Source: Nissolia schottii
Taxonomy: Eukaryota; Streptophyta; Magnoliopsida; Fabales; Fabaceae
Direction: 5' to 3'
Assembly (NCBI GenBank): GCA_003254905.1
Contig: QANU01021212.1
Span: 186,001 to 250,000, forward strand
Length of the DNA: 64,000 nt
Shown here: piece by piece, positions 24,901 to 36,670 of the stretch
How positions within the stretch are numbered: position 1 is the first letter of the stretch
How the letters are laid out: every line of letters starts with the position of its first letter
Position numbers and translations under genes: made by a program
The notes under the pieces: generated by a model
Told to the model about the DNA's origin: nothing
Seen by the model: only the letters and a program-made list of their open reading frames with translations
Database searches by the model: none

Positions 24901-25530
24901 AAGTTTTCTTCTGCTATTTCGGGGAGAGAAATTGTTAGCAATATAAAATTACATTACAATCTTTTCTTTTATCTTATATGACAACTATTTAAAGAATTAT
25001 TTATATAATTTCATTCTCCCTCTCACTTTTTTTTTTTAACCAAACAACTTAAAAGGAAACATAGGATTTAATCGTTATGTAATGTTAATATAAAAGAATT
25101 TTTATATAAACATTTAATTATATTTTGACACGTTACTAAAATAGTTGACTTATAAGTTATGTGATAATTAACTACTTTTAATCTCATAAAAAAAATTATT
25201 TTTATTGATGAGTCAAAAATATGATTGAATATTTGTAGAATTTTGCACAACAATTATGCCATACAATTAGCACCGTTGATTGTTTATATAGATATATGTG
25301 TGTGTATGTGTGTATTATGTTTATAATTAAAAATAGGCACCATTTGATTTTAAGTCTTGCATGAACTGTACATTCAATTTGTGGAATTGAATAGCATTAC
25401 TCAACTCAAATTTATTTTGAAGGTTTATATTTTCAAGAGATTTGTGTAAAAACAAATAAATGAGAGTTGAGAATGGTTTATTATAATTCAACCCAGAGTC
25501 GAAGCTTCGTATGTCTCAAGAGGTGCGGTG
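21967..25530. other. Intergenic stretch downstream of PTL
   Basis: The first few hundred bases presumably hold the 3' UTR of the trihelix gene (several AATAAT and TAATGT motifs, no decisive polyadenylation signal). The rest is AT-rich without a recognised gene. The 61-residue frame at 23853-24038 (Lys/Glu-rich) and the - strand frame at 23390-23659 have no domain and atypical composition. Confidence 0.4.
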
Positions 25531-25544
25531 CCCCCCCCCCCCCN
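25531..25544. other. Poly-C run ending in an ambiguous base
   Basis: Thirteen C residues are followed directly by the only N in the window (25544). This is probably a sequencing or assembly problem at a homopolymer. Local length and frame around 25530-25545 should not be trusted. Confidence 0.9.
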
Positions 25545-27424
25545 ATTTTAATTTTTTTATTATTTGCTCATAACTTAAATATTTTGACACTTTTATTATC
25601 AAAAGAAAAGAATTATAAATTTATGCTTGACCTTTATTTTAACTTTTAAAGACTCTTTAATTTTATTGGATATTTAGATACTATGATAAATAATATGTTG
25701 GGCATATATGTGTGAGCTTTGATCGTAAAATGTTTAATTTTTAAATATATTGTGACTTTTATTTAAATTTTTAAATAAAATTTGTTCAAAAATTTAAAAA
25801 TGGTAGGAATCATGTCTTTTAAAAAATGTATATTATTTTCAGTATAAATATACTATTAAGTGTTAGTCGCTTACAAAAGAGGTCAAGCTCTACCATGATT
25901 CTACGCATTGAACATTATATTCATGATTAAAATGTAATAGTTGTTGTAAAACTTAGGAAAGGATGTCATTGTCAAACCCTTGTGCATTTGCAGATTTGCA
26001 GGAGGAAATTAATTGCTCTTATGTCCTAAGTGTGTCTTTGGTATGCATAATCATCAAAATGAGAGAAAATTTCATTGAGGAGACTCGTGTTTAGGGTGTT
26101 TTAAGTTTACCTCGTATGTGTCACATATGTTTCACTTATGCAGTATGTTGGGTAATAGGGATCTAATTTGTCTTTGGATCCTGAGCAACCCAACCTATCA
26201 TGAACTGATCAATCACTAGGCCCATGCTCAAAAAAAACAATTTTCCAATAAAATTGAGAGATCTTCTATTGCTCCACGTGTAGCTTTCATATGTCCCCAC
26301 CACCAACAGGCTAAATAACATATTAACTAATGTAACGCCCGTACTATACACGAGGCTTGCATTACACGTACAAAAAAAAAAATCAATATAGAATATTTCC
26401 ATTTGATCATTTATCACTTTTGTGAGTACAAATTTTTTTATCATTCACAAAAAGGACACATTAATTCCTCTGTCACTTGGTCATTTTTAAATTTAATAGA
26501 ATTGTAAATGTGAACCGTTAACTCGTTAATTTTACCATGACAATGACATCACTTTAGCTTTATTTTCATGGTGAGTGTAAAATACTCAAAATGACATGAA
26601 AAACATTACCTCCTGGTTAAAAATAGTTTTCATAAGAATATAACTTTGTCTAGTGTAACATCAAACCTTAACTATTGGAATAGCGTAAAGACGAGAAACG
26701 TTAGCTACTATAATAGAGATAAACAAAAAAACTTCTGATAAGACTTGTTGATACTTATTTTTTCCATTTTGAAAGAGTGAAGATGAAGAAGTCACGGTTT
26801 CTTTAGTGAATAGTGACACTTAATGATATCACTATTCACAATATTGGATGAATAAAAACGAGGTCATTGAAAATATCAGCATTTAAAATGATAATATTTG
26901 ATTGACTAATTAATACGATCAAAACTAAATTTAAGCCACTCATTCCTTTGCTAAAATCTCAACCCTTAAACATGTATTGGAGGGAATTAGTAGAGTTTAA
27001 AAGAAGACATACCTGCTACTAAAATTTTCTCATTACATTCGTAATAAGTCATAATATTTAAACATTATGAAAATCATGGAACGCAATCAATCACATAAAA
27101 CATGTAAATAATAAATTAAGATGATTAACTTAATACATGAACAATCATAAATTTCTCATCATCAGCATTCAATATAAACTTAACCAAACTACTACATCTA
27201 AGCCTATTATCCTCTATAAAGTTGATCAATCCCCTTGACAAATAAACCTCCCAATGTCTCTGCTTGCCCTAGCGTAATCCCACGTCATTTCTTTTGGCAA
27301 AAGAATTAAACATACGAATTCTAGATGGTCTTGAGGGAAAATCTTGTTTAGCAAATGCAACTGAAAACATCTACAATAGTATGACATAATGGCATATAAA
27401 AAAATATCAACAAAATTTGAAATG
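25545..27424. other. AT-rich gene-free stretch
   Basis: No gene was recognised. The - strand frame at 26163-26444 (93 residues) has hydrophobic stretches but no motif, and its composition is that of AT-rich noncoding DNA. Confidence 0.4.
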
Positions 27425-27690
27425 ATAACTATATAAACATTATTTATCAGACATCCTTTATGCCTCATTATTGAACACGTTATCTTTTTTTCAAAGTCAA
27501 AGAGAAATGGCAGAGGAGGTGATTCTGCAACAATTTGAGGGAGAATTGGTGAAAGATTAATTGGAGCGTGGTTGAAAAAACCATCTAATAAGTAGTTTTG
27601 AGGATCATCAAAGAGTTGTTGGAAATCAAGAAGTTATTGAGGAAAAACCATAGATTAAAGAAGGGATGAAATGGATTTTAACTGAATAAG
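27425..27690 (-). pseudogene. Broken copy of the duplicated gene start (copy 2)
   Basis: This is a direct repeat of 27719-27992, with the same order of blocks on the - strand. The start ATG-GTTTTTCCTCAA is followed by TAA where the neighbour has GAA, so the frame stops after five codons. Downstream codons still read LLDFQQLFDDPQNYLL and FFNHAPINLSPILPQIVAES, the same peptide as the intact copy. Copy 2 also has a 2-codon difference near its PPLPFLFDFEKK block. It is dead as a protein unless a later start is used. The protein family was not recognised. Confidence 0.55.
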
Positions 27691-27942
27691 ATAAATGACA
27701 GTTGTGAGTAATAGAGAGATGACTATATAAACAGTATTTATCAGACATCCTTTACTCCTCATTATTGAACATGTTATCTTTTTTTCAAAGTCAAAGAGAA
27801 CTGGAGGAGGTGATTCTGCAACAATTTGAGGGAGAATTGGTGACAGATTAATTGGAGCGTGGTTGAAAAAACCCTCTAATAAGTAGTTTTGAGGATCATC
27901 AAAGAGTTGTTGGAAATCAAGAAGTTCTTGAGGAAAAACCAT
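27655..27942 (-). CDS. Unidentified short ORF at the start of a duplicated gene fragment
   Basis: The - strand frame of 95 codons begins MVFPQELLDFQQLFDDPQNY and continues FFNHAPINLSPILPQIVAES and VLFDFEKKITC. Upstream on the - strand there is a good TATA-like phrase CACTATAAATATG (28048-28060), about 110 bp before the ATG, followed by a C/T-rich leader. The arrangement looks like the 5' end of a real gene, the rest of which is missing or lies in unrecognised exons. After about residue 60 the frame runs into AT-rich sequence (probably an unspliced intron), so the called end is unreliable. The Leu/Pro/Asp-rich N-terminus is not one I can assign. It could be a truncated transcription-factor N-terminus; that is speculation. 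Confidence 0.4.
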   Translation of the reverse strand: MVFPQELLDFQQLFDDPQNYLLEGFFNHAPINLSPILPQIVAESPPPVLFDFEKKITCSIMRSKGCLINTVYIVISLLLTTVIYLIQLKSISSLL

Positions 27943-28044
27943 AGATTAAAGAAGGGATGAAATTGATTTTAACTGAATAAGATAAATGAGAGTTGTGAGT
28001 ATCAAAGGAGATATGGAAAGTGAGTAGGAGAGGAAAGTGAGAGG

Positions 28045-28062
28045 GTCATATTTATAGTGAAA
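28045..28062 (-). promoter_or_regulatory. TATA-like box of the duplicated gene start
   Basis: On the - strand, CACTATAAATATG lies about 110 bp 5' of the ATG at 27942, followed by a CT-rich leader (CCTCTCACTTTCCTCTCC). Position and leader composition are typical of plant core promoters. Not experimentally supported. Confidence 0.45.
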
Positions 28063-30518
28063 ACAGTAACTAAATTAAGCTATACAACTTAACAAATTCA
28101 ATCTTGCATTGTAAGATGGTTTCTTTTGGATTGCTTTCCCAATATATATGTCACTGAGTTTACTTTACTTTTCCAATAAACATCGAAGATAAAAAAATCA
28201 ATTACAGAACTCCTTTTAAATTTATTGTTTTTAACATACTTTAGTCATCCTTACGTAAATGTGCATAATGATGAATTAATGTTTATTTGACTCTTCGATA
28301 AGTAAATTTGCCATGCTTCTAAAACTCACAAATATGACTAAATATCAACATAAACATATACGGTTGACATTAACATGGCTATATCTCAAATGTTTTAGAT
28401 TTTGCAGGAAAGCATAGAGTCAAATTAAGCATGAATTGTAGTTGTAGTGTTGTTTTAAAAAGAAAACCACAAATTTAAAATTAATGTTGATGGAGCAGTA
28501 ATTGGGATCTAATTTTTTTAAAAAAATATGAATATTAAAAAAATTGAATTTATAATTAATGGTGATAGTTTTCGAAATTTGAGATATTTTGAAATTTTAA
28601 ATTTGATATTTGATAGTTATTCCAAAATACTTGGTTAGTTATAGTTATTCCTTATTATGACTAATTTGACCATACATACTTGCTAATCGTTCTTGGAAAT
28701 TGATTTTTTTCTCAAAATCTGAATTTAAATTTTGATATATCAAACTAATTATCTGATTTGTATTAACTTCTTTCAAGTTTAAGCGGCAAACATGTAGATT
28801 AATACTTCAAATATTTTGCCGGGATAAAAATAATTACAAATTAAAAAGTAATGTAGATGGAGCAATAATTGGAATCTGCATTTTTTTTAAATAAAACAAT
28901 CTAAATATTTTTTTTAAATTAATGCTGGTAGTTTTTTAAAGTTGAAATTTTTTAAAAATCTAAAGCTGATGTACAAGGAAATAACAGAATGTCTTCTTTT
29001 TATAGAGATTTTAAAAGATTTATTTGAATTGATTTTACCATCAAATTTATTAAAGGTAATAAATATTTTTAAGCTGATCTTTTTTCTTTTTCAAGATTAG
29101 ACTGACCAACTTTCCGTGGTTACAAAAGAGTGATTACAAAAGAATTAATTTATGAAAATATACTCCATAATGGCGACCCCTTCATAAGGCATTAGAATCA
29201 AATACAAACAAATCTTTACAAAACCAAAACAGAATCAACTAGAATACATCCTAGACCAAATAAAAAATATTATACACCTAATCTTTACAAAATCAAAAGA
29301 GAATCAATCAGAATACATCTATAAGGGACCATGTGAAGTACATAACGAAGGTCATCATTCTTTGATTTAGAAGGATTTACATCCTCCTCATTCTTCCATT
29401 CTATATCTATTTTCAAATCCTGTACAAAAATATTAAAATATCAACAAACCAAATAACCAAATACTTAGAAACAACATACATAGAAAAACACATAGTTTAG
29501 AACAAAATGCATACACAACAGCATCACTGCACTAATTAGGGATGTCAAACAATCCCAATAGGTGGGGTCCCCGAGGGAATTACCCGAAAAAATCCAGGCA
29601 AGGCGGGAATTTTATTTCTACTAGGACGAGAGAGGGGAGTAAAATTACCCAGCGATAAATTTAGGGACCGAGATAGGAATTATACTACCCGTTTTACGGG
29701 GATCTCGATATGTCTTAAAAATCTATAATATCCTTACTTAATATTTAAAAAATCTATATATACCTATATATTTATGACATTTCACACTTATTTTAATTAA
29801 AAATAACTAAAAAATAAAAAATAAATAATGTCTAAATTCCTAAATCGAATCTGATCTCTCTACTCTCGCGCTCTCACAAGTACCTAAATTTCTCTTCACT
29901 CTCACTCTCAGTCACTCTTAGATCTCTCTAACGCCAACCTCCTCTTCACTCTAAAATCTCTCTCTTCGCGTGCTGTTGTGCGGGCCTCCGGTCTCTCTGT
30001 TGCGTGCCTCCATTCGTGTCTCTCTCTCTCTCTCTCTGTGTCACGTGCTAGCCGCCAACTCGCTCGCCAGCCAGCCAGCCAGCCAGCCACTCACCCTTTT
30101 GGTTTCTCTTTCCTCTCTTTTGTATTTTTGTATAGTTTGATTCGTGCCAATCACCCTAACGCAAGAAACGTTTTGAGGCAAACAAAAGCAGTTTATTGAA
30201 CCACCTAATTGCTCATTAAAATTAAGCCAAAAATGCACACAGTAACATCAATAACAATTTTTATATCTAGCTAGGTAGATGAAGAAAAAAGAGGAAAGCA
30301 ATGAGAAAACTACTCTTGAAGTAGGAGGAGGAGGAGATCACAGGCTTTCATTGGGCAGCCTGCATAAAAAACGTAACCAACTGAGAATCTGAGGGTACGC
30401 TACAATTAATTCAAAATTATCCCTTTTCCGAAGGAATTAAATTTTTAAAAAAAAAAAGCAATTTTTTTTTTTTTTTATATAAGAACAAATAGATTGAAAC
30501 AAAGGATCAAAAAACATA
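28063..30518. other. Gene-free stretch
   Basis: AT-rich up to 29520. From about 29535 a phrase TTAGGGATGTCAAACAATCC resembles the terminus of plant hAT-type elements, and a less AT-rich C/T-rich block follows (29860-30090) with a (CCAG)n tract near 30070-30088 and a (TC)n tract near 30018-30036. Small frames across these tracts are low-complexity artefacts. Confidence 0.35.
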
Positions 30519-30702
30519 CAGAATTGTTGGTATCATCAGCGAGCCATACGGTGGAGAACCAACCCCAATCAAGCTTCCTTTGCGTTATGTACCTGTCGCC
30601 GACGAACTAATTGCCGCCCCTCACGGCGTGGCACCCTCCTTTCCGGTAACACTCGAATCCCTCATCGTCTTTCTCCGACCTTGATGATGAAGAACACGAC
30701 AT
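30519..30702 (-). pseudogene. SRPK-type kinase 5' fragment, broken
   Basis: Read on the - strand from the ATG at 30702, the codons give MSCSSSSRSEKDDEGFECYR, then a KGGCHAVRGGN block, a TAG stop, and in the same frame FVGDRYITQRKLDWGWFSTV followed by WLADDTNNS. This matches the N-terminus of plant SR-protein-specific kinases (SRPK4-like), which phosphorylate SR splicing factors. The normal GQFSTVWLAYDT ATP-loop region is altered. The stop, a lost Gly in the glycine loop (GWGW for GWGQ), and the absence of any further kinase domain mark it as a dead fragment. The end near 30519 falls about where the first intron lies in such genes, so a genomic rather than retro-copied origin is likely. Confidence 0.8.
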
Positions 30703-31588
30703 CGCTACCCTCTAATCTATTCCCGATTCAACCCTAAAAATCTCTCCTTTTTTTCTCCTTCACAATTTCTCCAATAAAAATTTGAGGTTTTGACGAAAGA
30801 ATCAACAATATTTTATTGTAGATGTAATGAAAAGGGAAAAAGAAAAAAGAGAGACAACAAAACAAAGAAGTAAGATAGAAGAAGAGGAAGAGAAACAAGA
30901 AATAGGAAATTTGAGGACAATTGGTGTTAGAAAAATGTTACTTGCAATGACATCTAAAGAATCAAGAAAGACAAAGAAATTTAATGAGACTTTTGTGGTT
31001 ATTTATCAACATTGATGATATGTTAGGCAAGTATCAAGGCAAAGATAATGTGTCCCTTGGGCAACTTGCGTAAAAAAGGTAATCATCAATAACTCTAATT
31101 AATAACTCTGATTTTTTTTTTTTTTACTGAATCTGAGCGATTAAATAATTAACTTTAATTTAGATAGTACGAGTAAAAATAGAATGATGTGAGGGTGAAA
31201 CATTAGCTAGTAACTTAAATGCATAACTTGGGTAATAGTATATTAATAAGATTTGACCTTTTACAAATTCAACTTCAAAATTTAAGGGCACATCATCTTT
31301 TGGTAGTTTATATATTAATTAAAATAAAATTTCAGTAATATACTGATACTTGTTCCATTTGCAATTTTTTTTTTGTTTTTGTTTTATTAAACTATATAAA
31401 TACTCGAGAATTAGATTTCACCAACAATGGGTCTTCTTTTCAATTTTTTCTTGCTCGGATATTCACACATTTAAGACCAGACTATATATAACTAATTAAA
31501 TAGTGCATTTGTATTATTTTCAGTCTCTTTAACCACAAGTATCCATGTGAAACTAACATTTCAGACATGCATTTATGTGTTAGTAGTA
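30703..31588. other. Gene-free stretch upstream of the SRPK fragment
   Basis: An Arg/Lys/Glu-rich 62-codon + frame (30827-31015) derives from purine-rich sequence and has no domain. A phrase TTGGGCAACTTGCGTAAAAAA near 31058 resembles TTGGGCAGCCTGCATAAAAAA near 30351, a diverged direct repeat bracketing the SRPK fragment. It may be a remnant of whatever process duplicated or moved it. Confidence 0.35.
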
Positions 31589-32151
31589 CCGTATTCATTA
31601 AACTCTTAAGTTAACTAGTAAACTCTTATGAATTTATGATTTTACCACACAAAACTAGTTAACACTTATGTAAACTTGTTTTTTGTAAACTCGTACGAGT
31701 TTAAGTAAACTCTCAATTCTACTAGTTTACGAGTTAAAATCTACTTATGAGTTTACCTCAAAATGTACACTTTTTGTAATGTTGTTAGATACTTACTTAA
31801 CTTTGTTTATATTAGATAATATATATTGAGTTTATTTAGTTAATTTCATATATTTATCATAATTGAGTTATGTTTTATTGAACTATAAAATAATATAGAT
31901 ACTAATAAAATATAACACAATCACTAAGTGTCATGCATTAAAGTGTATTTTATGATATTTGTTTCATTAATTTAATTTAAAGTTAAATTATTCAATTTCA
32001 ATTATAAATACAATATTTAATCAAGTTTAGTTCATAATTATATTACTTATAACATATTTTTTTACATATGTCAACTCATAAAAGTTTATGATTCGAGTTT
32101 GCTGAGACTCTATGAATTTACTTAAACTCTCGAGTTTGACAACCTTAACTG
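31589..32151. mobile_element. hAT-like element, uninterrupted third copy
   Basis: This copy is collinear with the outer element at 3159-4690 but lacks the nested insertion. It is flanked by a perfect 8-bp direct repeat TAGTAGTA (31581-31588 and 32152-32159). It contains the palindromic phrase AAACTCGTACGAGTTTAAG and ends CTCGAGTTTGACAACCTTAA. The left terminus is more diverged (CCGTATTCATTAAACTC). Size about 563 bp, with no coding capacity. Confidence 0.8.
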
Positions 32152-32159
32152 TAGTAGTA

Positions 32160-34900
32160 TAGTCAACACATTGCATGTTCTTCAATTTTATTTAATTGCT
32201 AATTTTTAGTTACAAGAAAATAGGTTTAAGGAGATCTGGCACCAGGAACTTGTTGATAATGACATAAGTGTACCAATTGGACTACTATAGGAAAGGAGAG
32301 GGCGAGAATTGAGCAATGACTATTTTGAACTTTTCTATTTTTATTTTTAATTGATTAAAATTTAAATGAAGGGAAAGATTCGTTTCAATTCAGAATCACG
32401 ACATGCTTGAGGACTTATTGAACAAAAATGCTTAATAGTCACGACGAAGTTGTGCACGACTATTGCACGAAACTAATCTAAACCATTGATCTTTTTTTAT
32501 TTGACTATTAAACTTTTGCTAAACGAAAGATGTAAAATAACTGTTACATTGCGTCTTGTCATTCAAAATTCACGAAAGTGATGTCGGGCCATAAAGCATT
32601 ATTGTTTAGAGTATCGATTGTTGAATTTATTGCGGAGATAGGGGAGGGAGACTAGAGCTCGAGACATCACATTATGGAAGAATCCATTAGAGCATTTCTG
32701 CTGCCAACTGTGTGATATTGTTGAAGTTATTGCTGTGTATGCATCAAACTTTATATATCGTTTTAAAAATAGACTTTAGTCAAATGAAAAACGCCTTCAG
32801 TGTATATACCAATAATAATTAAAAACTATGTTTACAATCCTCAACTAATTTCAATCAATGAATTAGCAATGCCTGTCTTTAAACGACTTAAATTAAAATA
32901 GAGATGGGACTAGTATACTTTCAACGGTTAAATAAGTCTATTTCTCTAGCTGTTCAAGATTTGAACATTTTAACAAAATATCCAATTTTAATAAGGATGT
33001 CATTCTCCCCAACAAGTGTTGGAAACAGTGATAAACAAGCTTCACTTATATAGTCATAAGGAAGGTTCACTTCTACGGGGAGGAGTAATTAAGGGTATGT
33101 TTGGAAGGGTGGCTAATGATGGAGTGGAGAATGAAAAGTGACTAAAAGACAAAGTTAAAAATTGTGTTTAGAAGTAATTTAAAAAGATGGAGTGAAATGA
33201 TTGCGAAGAGACACATTATTATTCTTCCATTGTTACTGAGACTCCTCGTATTTTTTGTCTTTTTAAATTTGGGGTTAAGAAAAACACTGAAAGCATTTAA
33301 TAGAATTTCATTCATTTTTTTATTAAACAACTAAAAAAAGAATGACATGTATCTTTCTCTTTCATTTCTTACCTCATTGTTCCATTCCATTATTTATCAC
33401 TCCCTTCCTTCGTCTTAAAATTTCTCAAAAACATACTATATAATTCAAAACTTAGATAACACAATTGTTTGAAGGTCCGTTAGTTGTAAGTTGTGAGAAT
33501 GCCTAAAAAAAAAAGGAAAAAATAAGGATGTCATTCCATATTCATTTATTTTTTCACTATCAAACCTAGTATAGTGACATTTTAATAATTTAATCTGTCA
33601 CACCAAATATACATAGCATATTAATTGCTTTATTGACCTCGCCAGGCCTTTCAGTTTAGTTTATAGGGATACGGCTAAAGATATACTAATTCTTTATATT
33701 TGAGAATGACTATCTATGAGGAACAAACTTGGTACAGTTAAATGCATCTTTGACTACAAATTAGAAAAGAAAAATCATCTATGGAGTGGTTCCTCATATG
33801 ATTTCATTTAGAGGTTTGATTAAGGAAGTTTGATGTATAAAACTATCTTCGTTATCATTGCAATGCCCTCTTAATTGTAGTGCAAAGAGAATTCACTATT
33901 AGAATTGCACTTTTGGTTTGTTAAAGACACAATTCCATTTATGCAAAACCAAAAAGTGATTCTGAACCGGTATTTGCATTTCTAGAGAAACAAACACCTT
34001 TTGGAGAAGCCTTTTTCACACACCCTTTAAATGGAATTAAAGGCACATTATCTGGTGGCACCGCACATTACCATTTCCTCTTGGTTCCAAGAGTTTATGC
34101 TTTTGGCCTAAACTATGTTGCACCAAACTTAAGTGGCCTTTAACTATGCAGAGAGGGAAAGATATCAAATCACTCAAAGGAATAAAAGCCATTTTGATAG
34201 ACCATACCAAAGCTCACTCACTAAGACTTGATAACAAGTGTGAAGAATGAGAAATGTTTTTGTAGTCATAAAATATTATGTTGAATATGTTTTTGATTAC
34301 ACATAAAATAACATTTTAATCTTTATCTTAAAAAGATTCATCACTTAAAGTAAGAATATCATTATATGTTTAACCAAAAATATATTTATTAGAACGTTTT
34401 ATGACCACAGGTAAAAAAAAATGCCATCCTCTAATTTTGTTTAATAAAATTCAATCGCTGACAACTTGCACAATTATATCTTCTTCTCTTACCCTTTGGT
34501 ATAAAAAAGACGAGTTAAAAAAAGAAAAAGCTTCATAAGTGAGTAAAACAATGAAGCTGCTACACAATAAATGACAAATAAGTTGACCTTCATTCCATGC
34601 AAACTCAGTGTGACTGGCTATTATTACTCTGGTGGTCAGTGATACTGTTTTGACTTCTATTCTGTTACCCTTGATGTCATGATGCACCGCCACCCGTTAT
34701 CCCGAGTAAATTTCGAGAAAAGTAATCATGAGTGATAGACAATGTGAGGAAGCAAAATTGCTTGTCAAGTCCTAGCTAGTCATAAATTATGTCACAATAC
34801 AATATCTCCCTAGCTCTTCAACCAAAGTAGTTGAGTACATTAATCACACGTCACCATCAGAAGCCATCTCACAGCTCTTCTTATCTGGTTATTATCTCAC
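32160..34900. other. Gene-free intergenic stretch
   Basis: No gene was recognised. A weak inverted pair (GGGTATGTTTGGAAGGG near 33094 and ATCACTCCCTTCC near 33397) could bound a decayed MITE of about 320 bp. The remaining small frames have no domain. Confidence 0.35.
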
Positions 34901-35116
34901 ACACCCCTTTTGCTAACAATTGTTGCTGTAACTAACCAACAGTATTTAGCAGCACAACCACCTTTGCTGTTGTGTGAGTGACACTAGTCGAAAGTAGCTT
35001 TAATTAAACCCACCTGCAATTTCAAGCTGCATTCCATTTTTATACCCTTCAACATCCCAACATCTTTGCTTAATCAAACTTCAATTCTATTCCTCAATTC
35101 CAGTTCCATCCACAAA
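34901..35116 (+). promoter_or_regulatory. Promoter and 5' leader of the P450 gene
   Basis: Inferred from position. TTTTTATACCC (about 35037-35047) is a TATA-like phrase roughly 75 bp before the chosen ATG. The leader in between is C/A/T-rich (AACATCCCAACATC), as in many plant 5' UTRs. If this is the TATA box, transcription would start near 35070 and the upstream in-frame ATG at 35066 would lie outside the mRNA. Confidence 0.4.
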
Positions 35117-36670
35117 ATGGAAAGGGCCTTCTCTTTAACCTCACTTCCCTCTTCTCTTTCACCTTACTACCACCTCATCTTCACTGCCTCGGCCTTCATT
35201 ATCTCAGGCCTAATTTTCTTACTCACACACAAGACTAAGTCGAAGAGGGTCAACCTTCCCCCAGGCCCCCCTGGATGGCCTATTGTCGGCAACCTCTTCC
35301 AATTCGCGCGATCAGGCAAGCCGTTCTTCGATTATGTGAACGAACTGAGGCTCAAGTATGGGTCAATCTTCACCCTCAGGATGGGGACAAGGACGATGAT
35401 CATCCTCACTGACCCCGAGCTTGTCCACGAGGCCATGATCCAGAAGGGCGCCACCTACGCCTCCAGGCCCCCGGAGAATCCAACCAGGAACATCTTCAGC
35501 GCCAACAAGTTCACCGTGAACGCCGCCGTGTACGGCCCGGAGTGGAAGTCGCTGAGGAGGAACATGGTGCAGAACATGCTGAGCTCAACAAGACTAAAGG
35601 AGTTCAAAGGCGTGAGGGACAGCGCGATGGAAAGATTCATGGAGAGGCTGAGGGAGGAGGCAGAGAAGAACAACGGGGTGGTGTGGGTTGTGAAGAACGC
35701 GAGATTCGCGACGTTCTGCATACTGGTGGCCATGTGCTTTGGCCTAGAGATGGACGATGACAAGTACGCCAAGATCGATGAGGTCATGAAGAATGTGCTC
35801 ATCACGTTGAATCCAAGAATTGATGACTACTTGCCAATTCTGAGCCCATTCTTCTCAAAGCAGAGGAAGAGGGCCTTAGAAGTGAGAAAGGAGCAGGTTG
35901 GTTTCATAGTCCCTCTCATTGAGCAGAGGAAAAGGGCAATTCAGAACCCAGGCTCAGACCACACTGCAACGACCTTCTCCTACCTAGACACGCTCTTTGA
36001 TCTCAAGGTTGCGGGGAGGAAATCAGGACCGTCCAATGAAGAGCTGGTCTCACTGTGCTCAGAGTTTCTGAACGGAGGCACAGACACAACAGCAACTGCA
36101 GTTGAGTGGGGGATAGCACAGCTCGTATCCAACCCTGAGGTCCAAGCAAGGCTCTACCAGGAGATCAAGACCACTGTTGGGGACAAGAAGGTGGACGACA
36201 AGGACATTGAGAAGATGCCGTACCTTCACGCTGTGGTCAAGGAGCTTCTGAGGAAGCACCCTCCAACACACTTTGTGCTCACACATGCTGTCACTGAGCC
36301 AACAACTCTGGGAGGCTATGACATCCCCCTTTATGCAAACGTTGAGGTGTACACAAATGCAATTGCCCACGACCCCAAGATTTGGTCAAACCCTGAGACC
36401 TTTGACCCTGAGAGGTTCATCTCTGGGGGTGAGGAGGCAGACATAACCGGGGTGACTGGGGTGAAGATGATGCCTTTTGGGGTCGGGAGGAGGATATGCC
36501 CTGGGTTGGCCATGGGGACAGTGCACATCCACCTCATGATTGCTAGGATGGTGCAGGAGTTTGAGTGGGGTGCATATCCACCTGGGAAGAAGCTTGATTT
36601 CACTGGCAAGTTGGAGTTCACTGTGCTCATGAAGGACCCTCTTAGAGCTACCATCAAGCCAAGAGCATGA
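35117..36670 (+). CDS. CYP77A: Cytochrome P450, CYP77A type
   Basis: An intronless 517-residue frame. I chose the start at 35117 (MERAFSLTS) over the in-frame ATG at 35066 because the result has the family's usual length and a TATA-like phrase lies just 5' of 35066. An N-terminal membrane anchor (about 20-37) is followed by the proline hinge PPGPPGWP (48-55). All P450 landmarks are present: I-helix GGTDTT (320-325), ExxR E376-R379, PERF at 431-434, and the haem loop FGVGRRICPG with Cys461 as thiolate ligand. Sequence and the lack of introns fit CYP77A. Known members are ER-bound fatty-acid in-chain hydroxylases or epoxidases supplying cutin monomers; substrate here is inferred. Third positions are much more GC-rich than the surrounding DNA. 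It could be assigned to a different A-type P450 subfamily, but I think that unlikely. Confidence 0.93.
   Translation: MERAFSLTSLPSSLSPYYHLIFTASAFIISGLIFLLTHKTKSKRVNLPPGPPGWPIVGNLFQFARSGKPFFDYVNELRLKYGSIFTLRMGTRTMIILTDPELVHEAMIQKGATYASRPPENPTRNIFSANKFTVNAAVYGPEWKSLRRNMVQNMLSSTRLKEFKGVRDSAMERFMERLREEAEKNNGVVWVVKNARFATFCILVAMCFGLEMDDDKYAKIDEVMKNVLITLNPRIDDYLPILSPFFSKQRKRALEVRKEQVGFIVPLIEQRKRAIQNPGSDHTATTFSYLDTLFDLKVAGRKSGPSNEELVSLCSEFLNGGTDTTATAVEWGIAQLVSNPEVQARLYQEIKTTVGDKKVDDKDIEKMPYLHAVVKELLRKHPPTHFVLTHAVTEPTTLGGYDIPLYANVEVYTNAIAHDPKIWSNPETFDPERFISGGEEADITGVTGVKMMPFGVGRRICPGLAMGTVHIHLMIARMVQEFEWGAYPPGKKLDFTGKLEFTVLMKDPLRATIKPRA

Noticed and set aside
29908..30238. Three overlapping frames around 30.0 kb
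   Set aside because: They are driven by TC and CCAG tandem tracts, are open on both strands, and have no domain.
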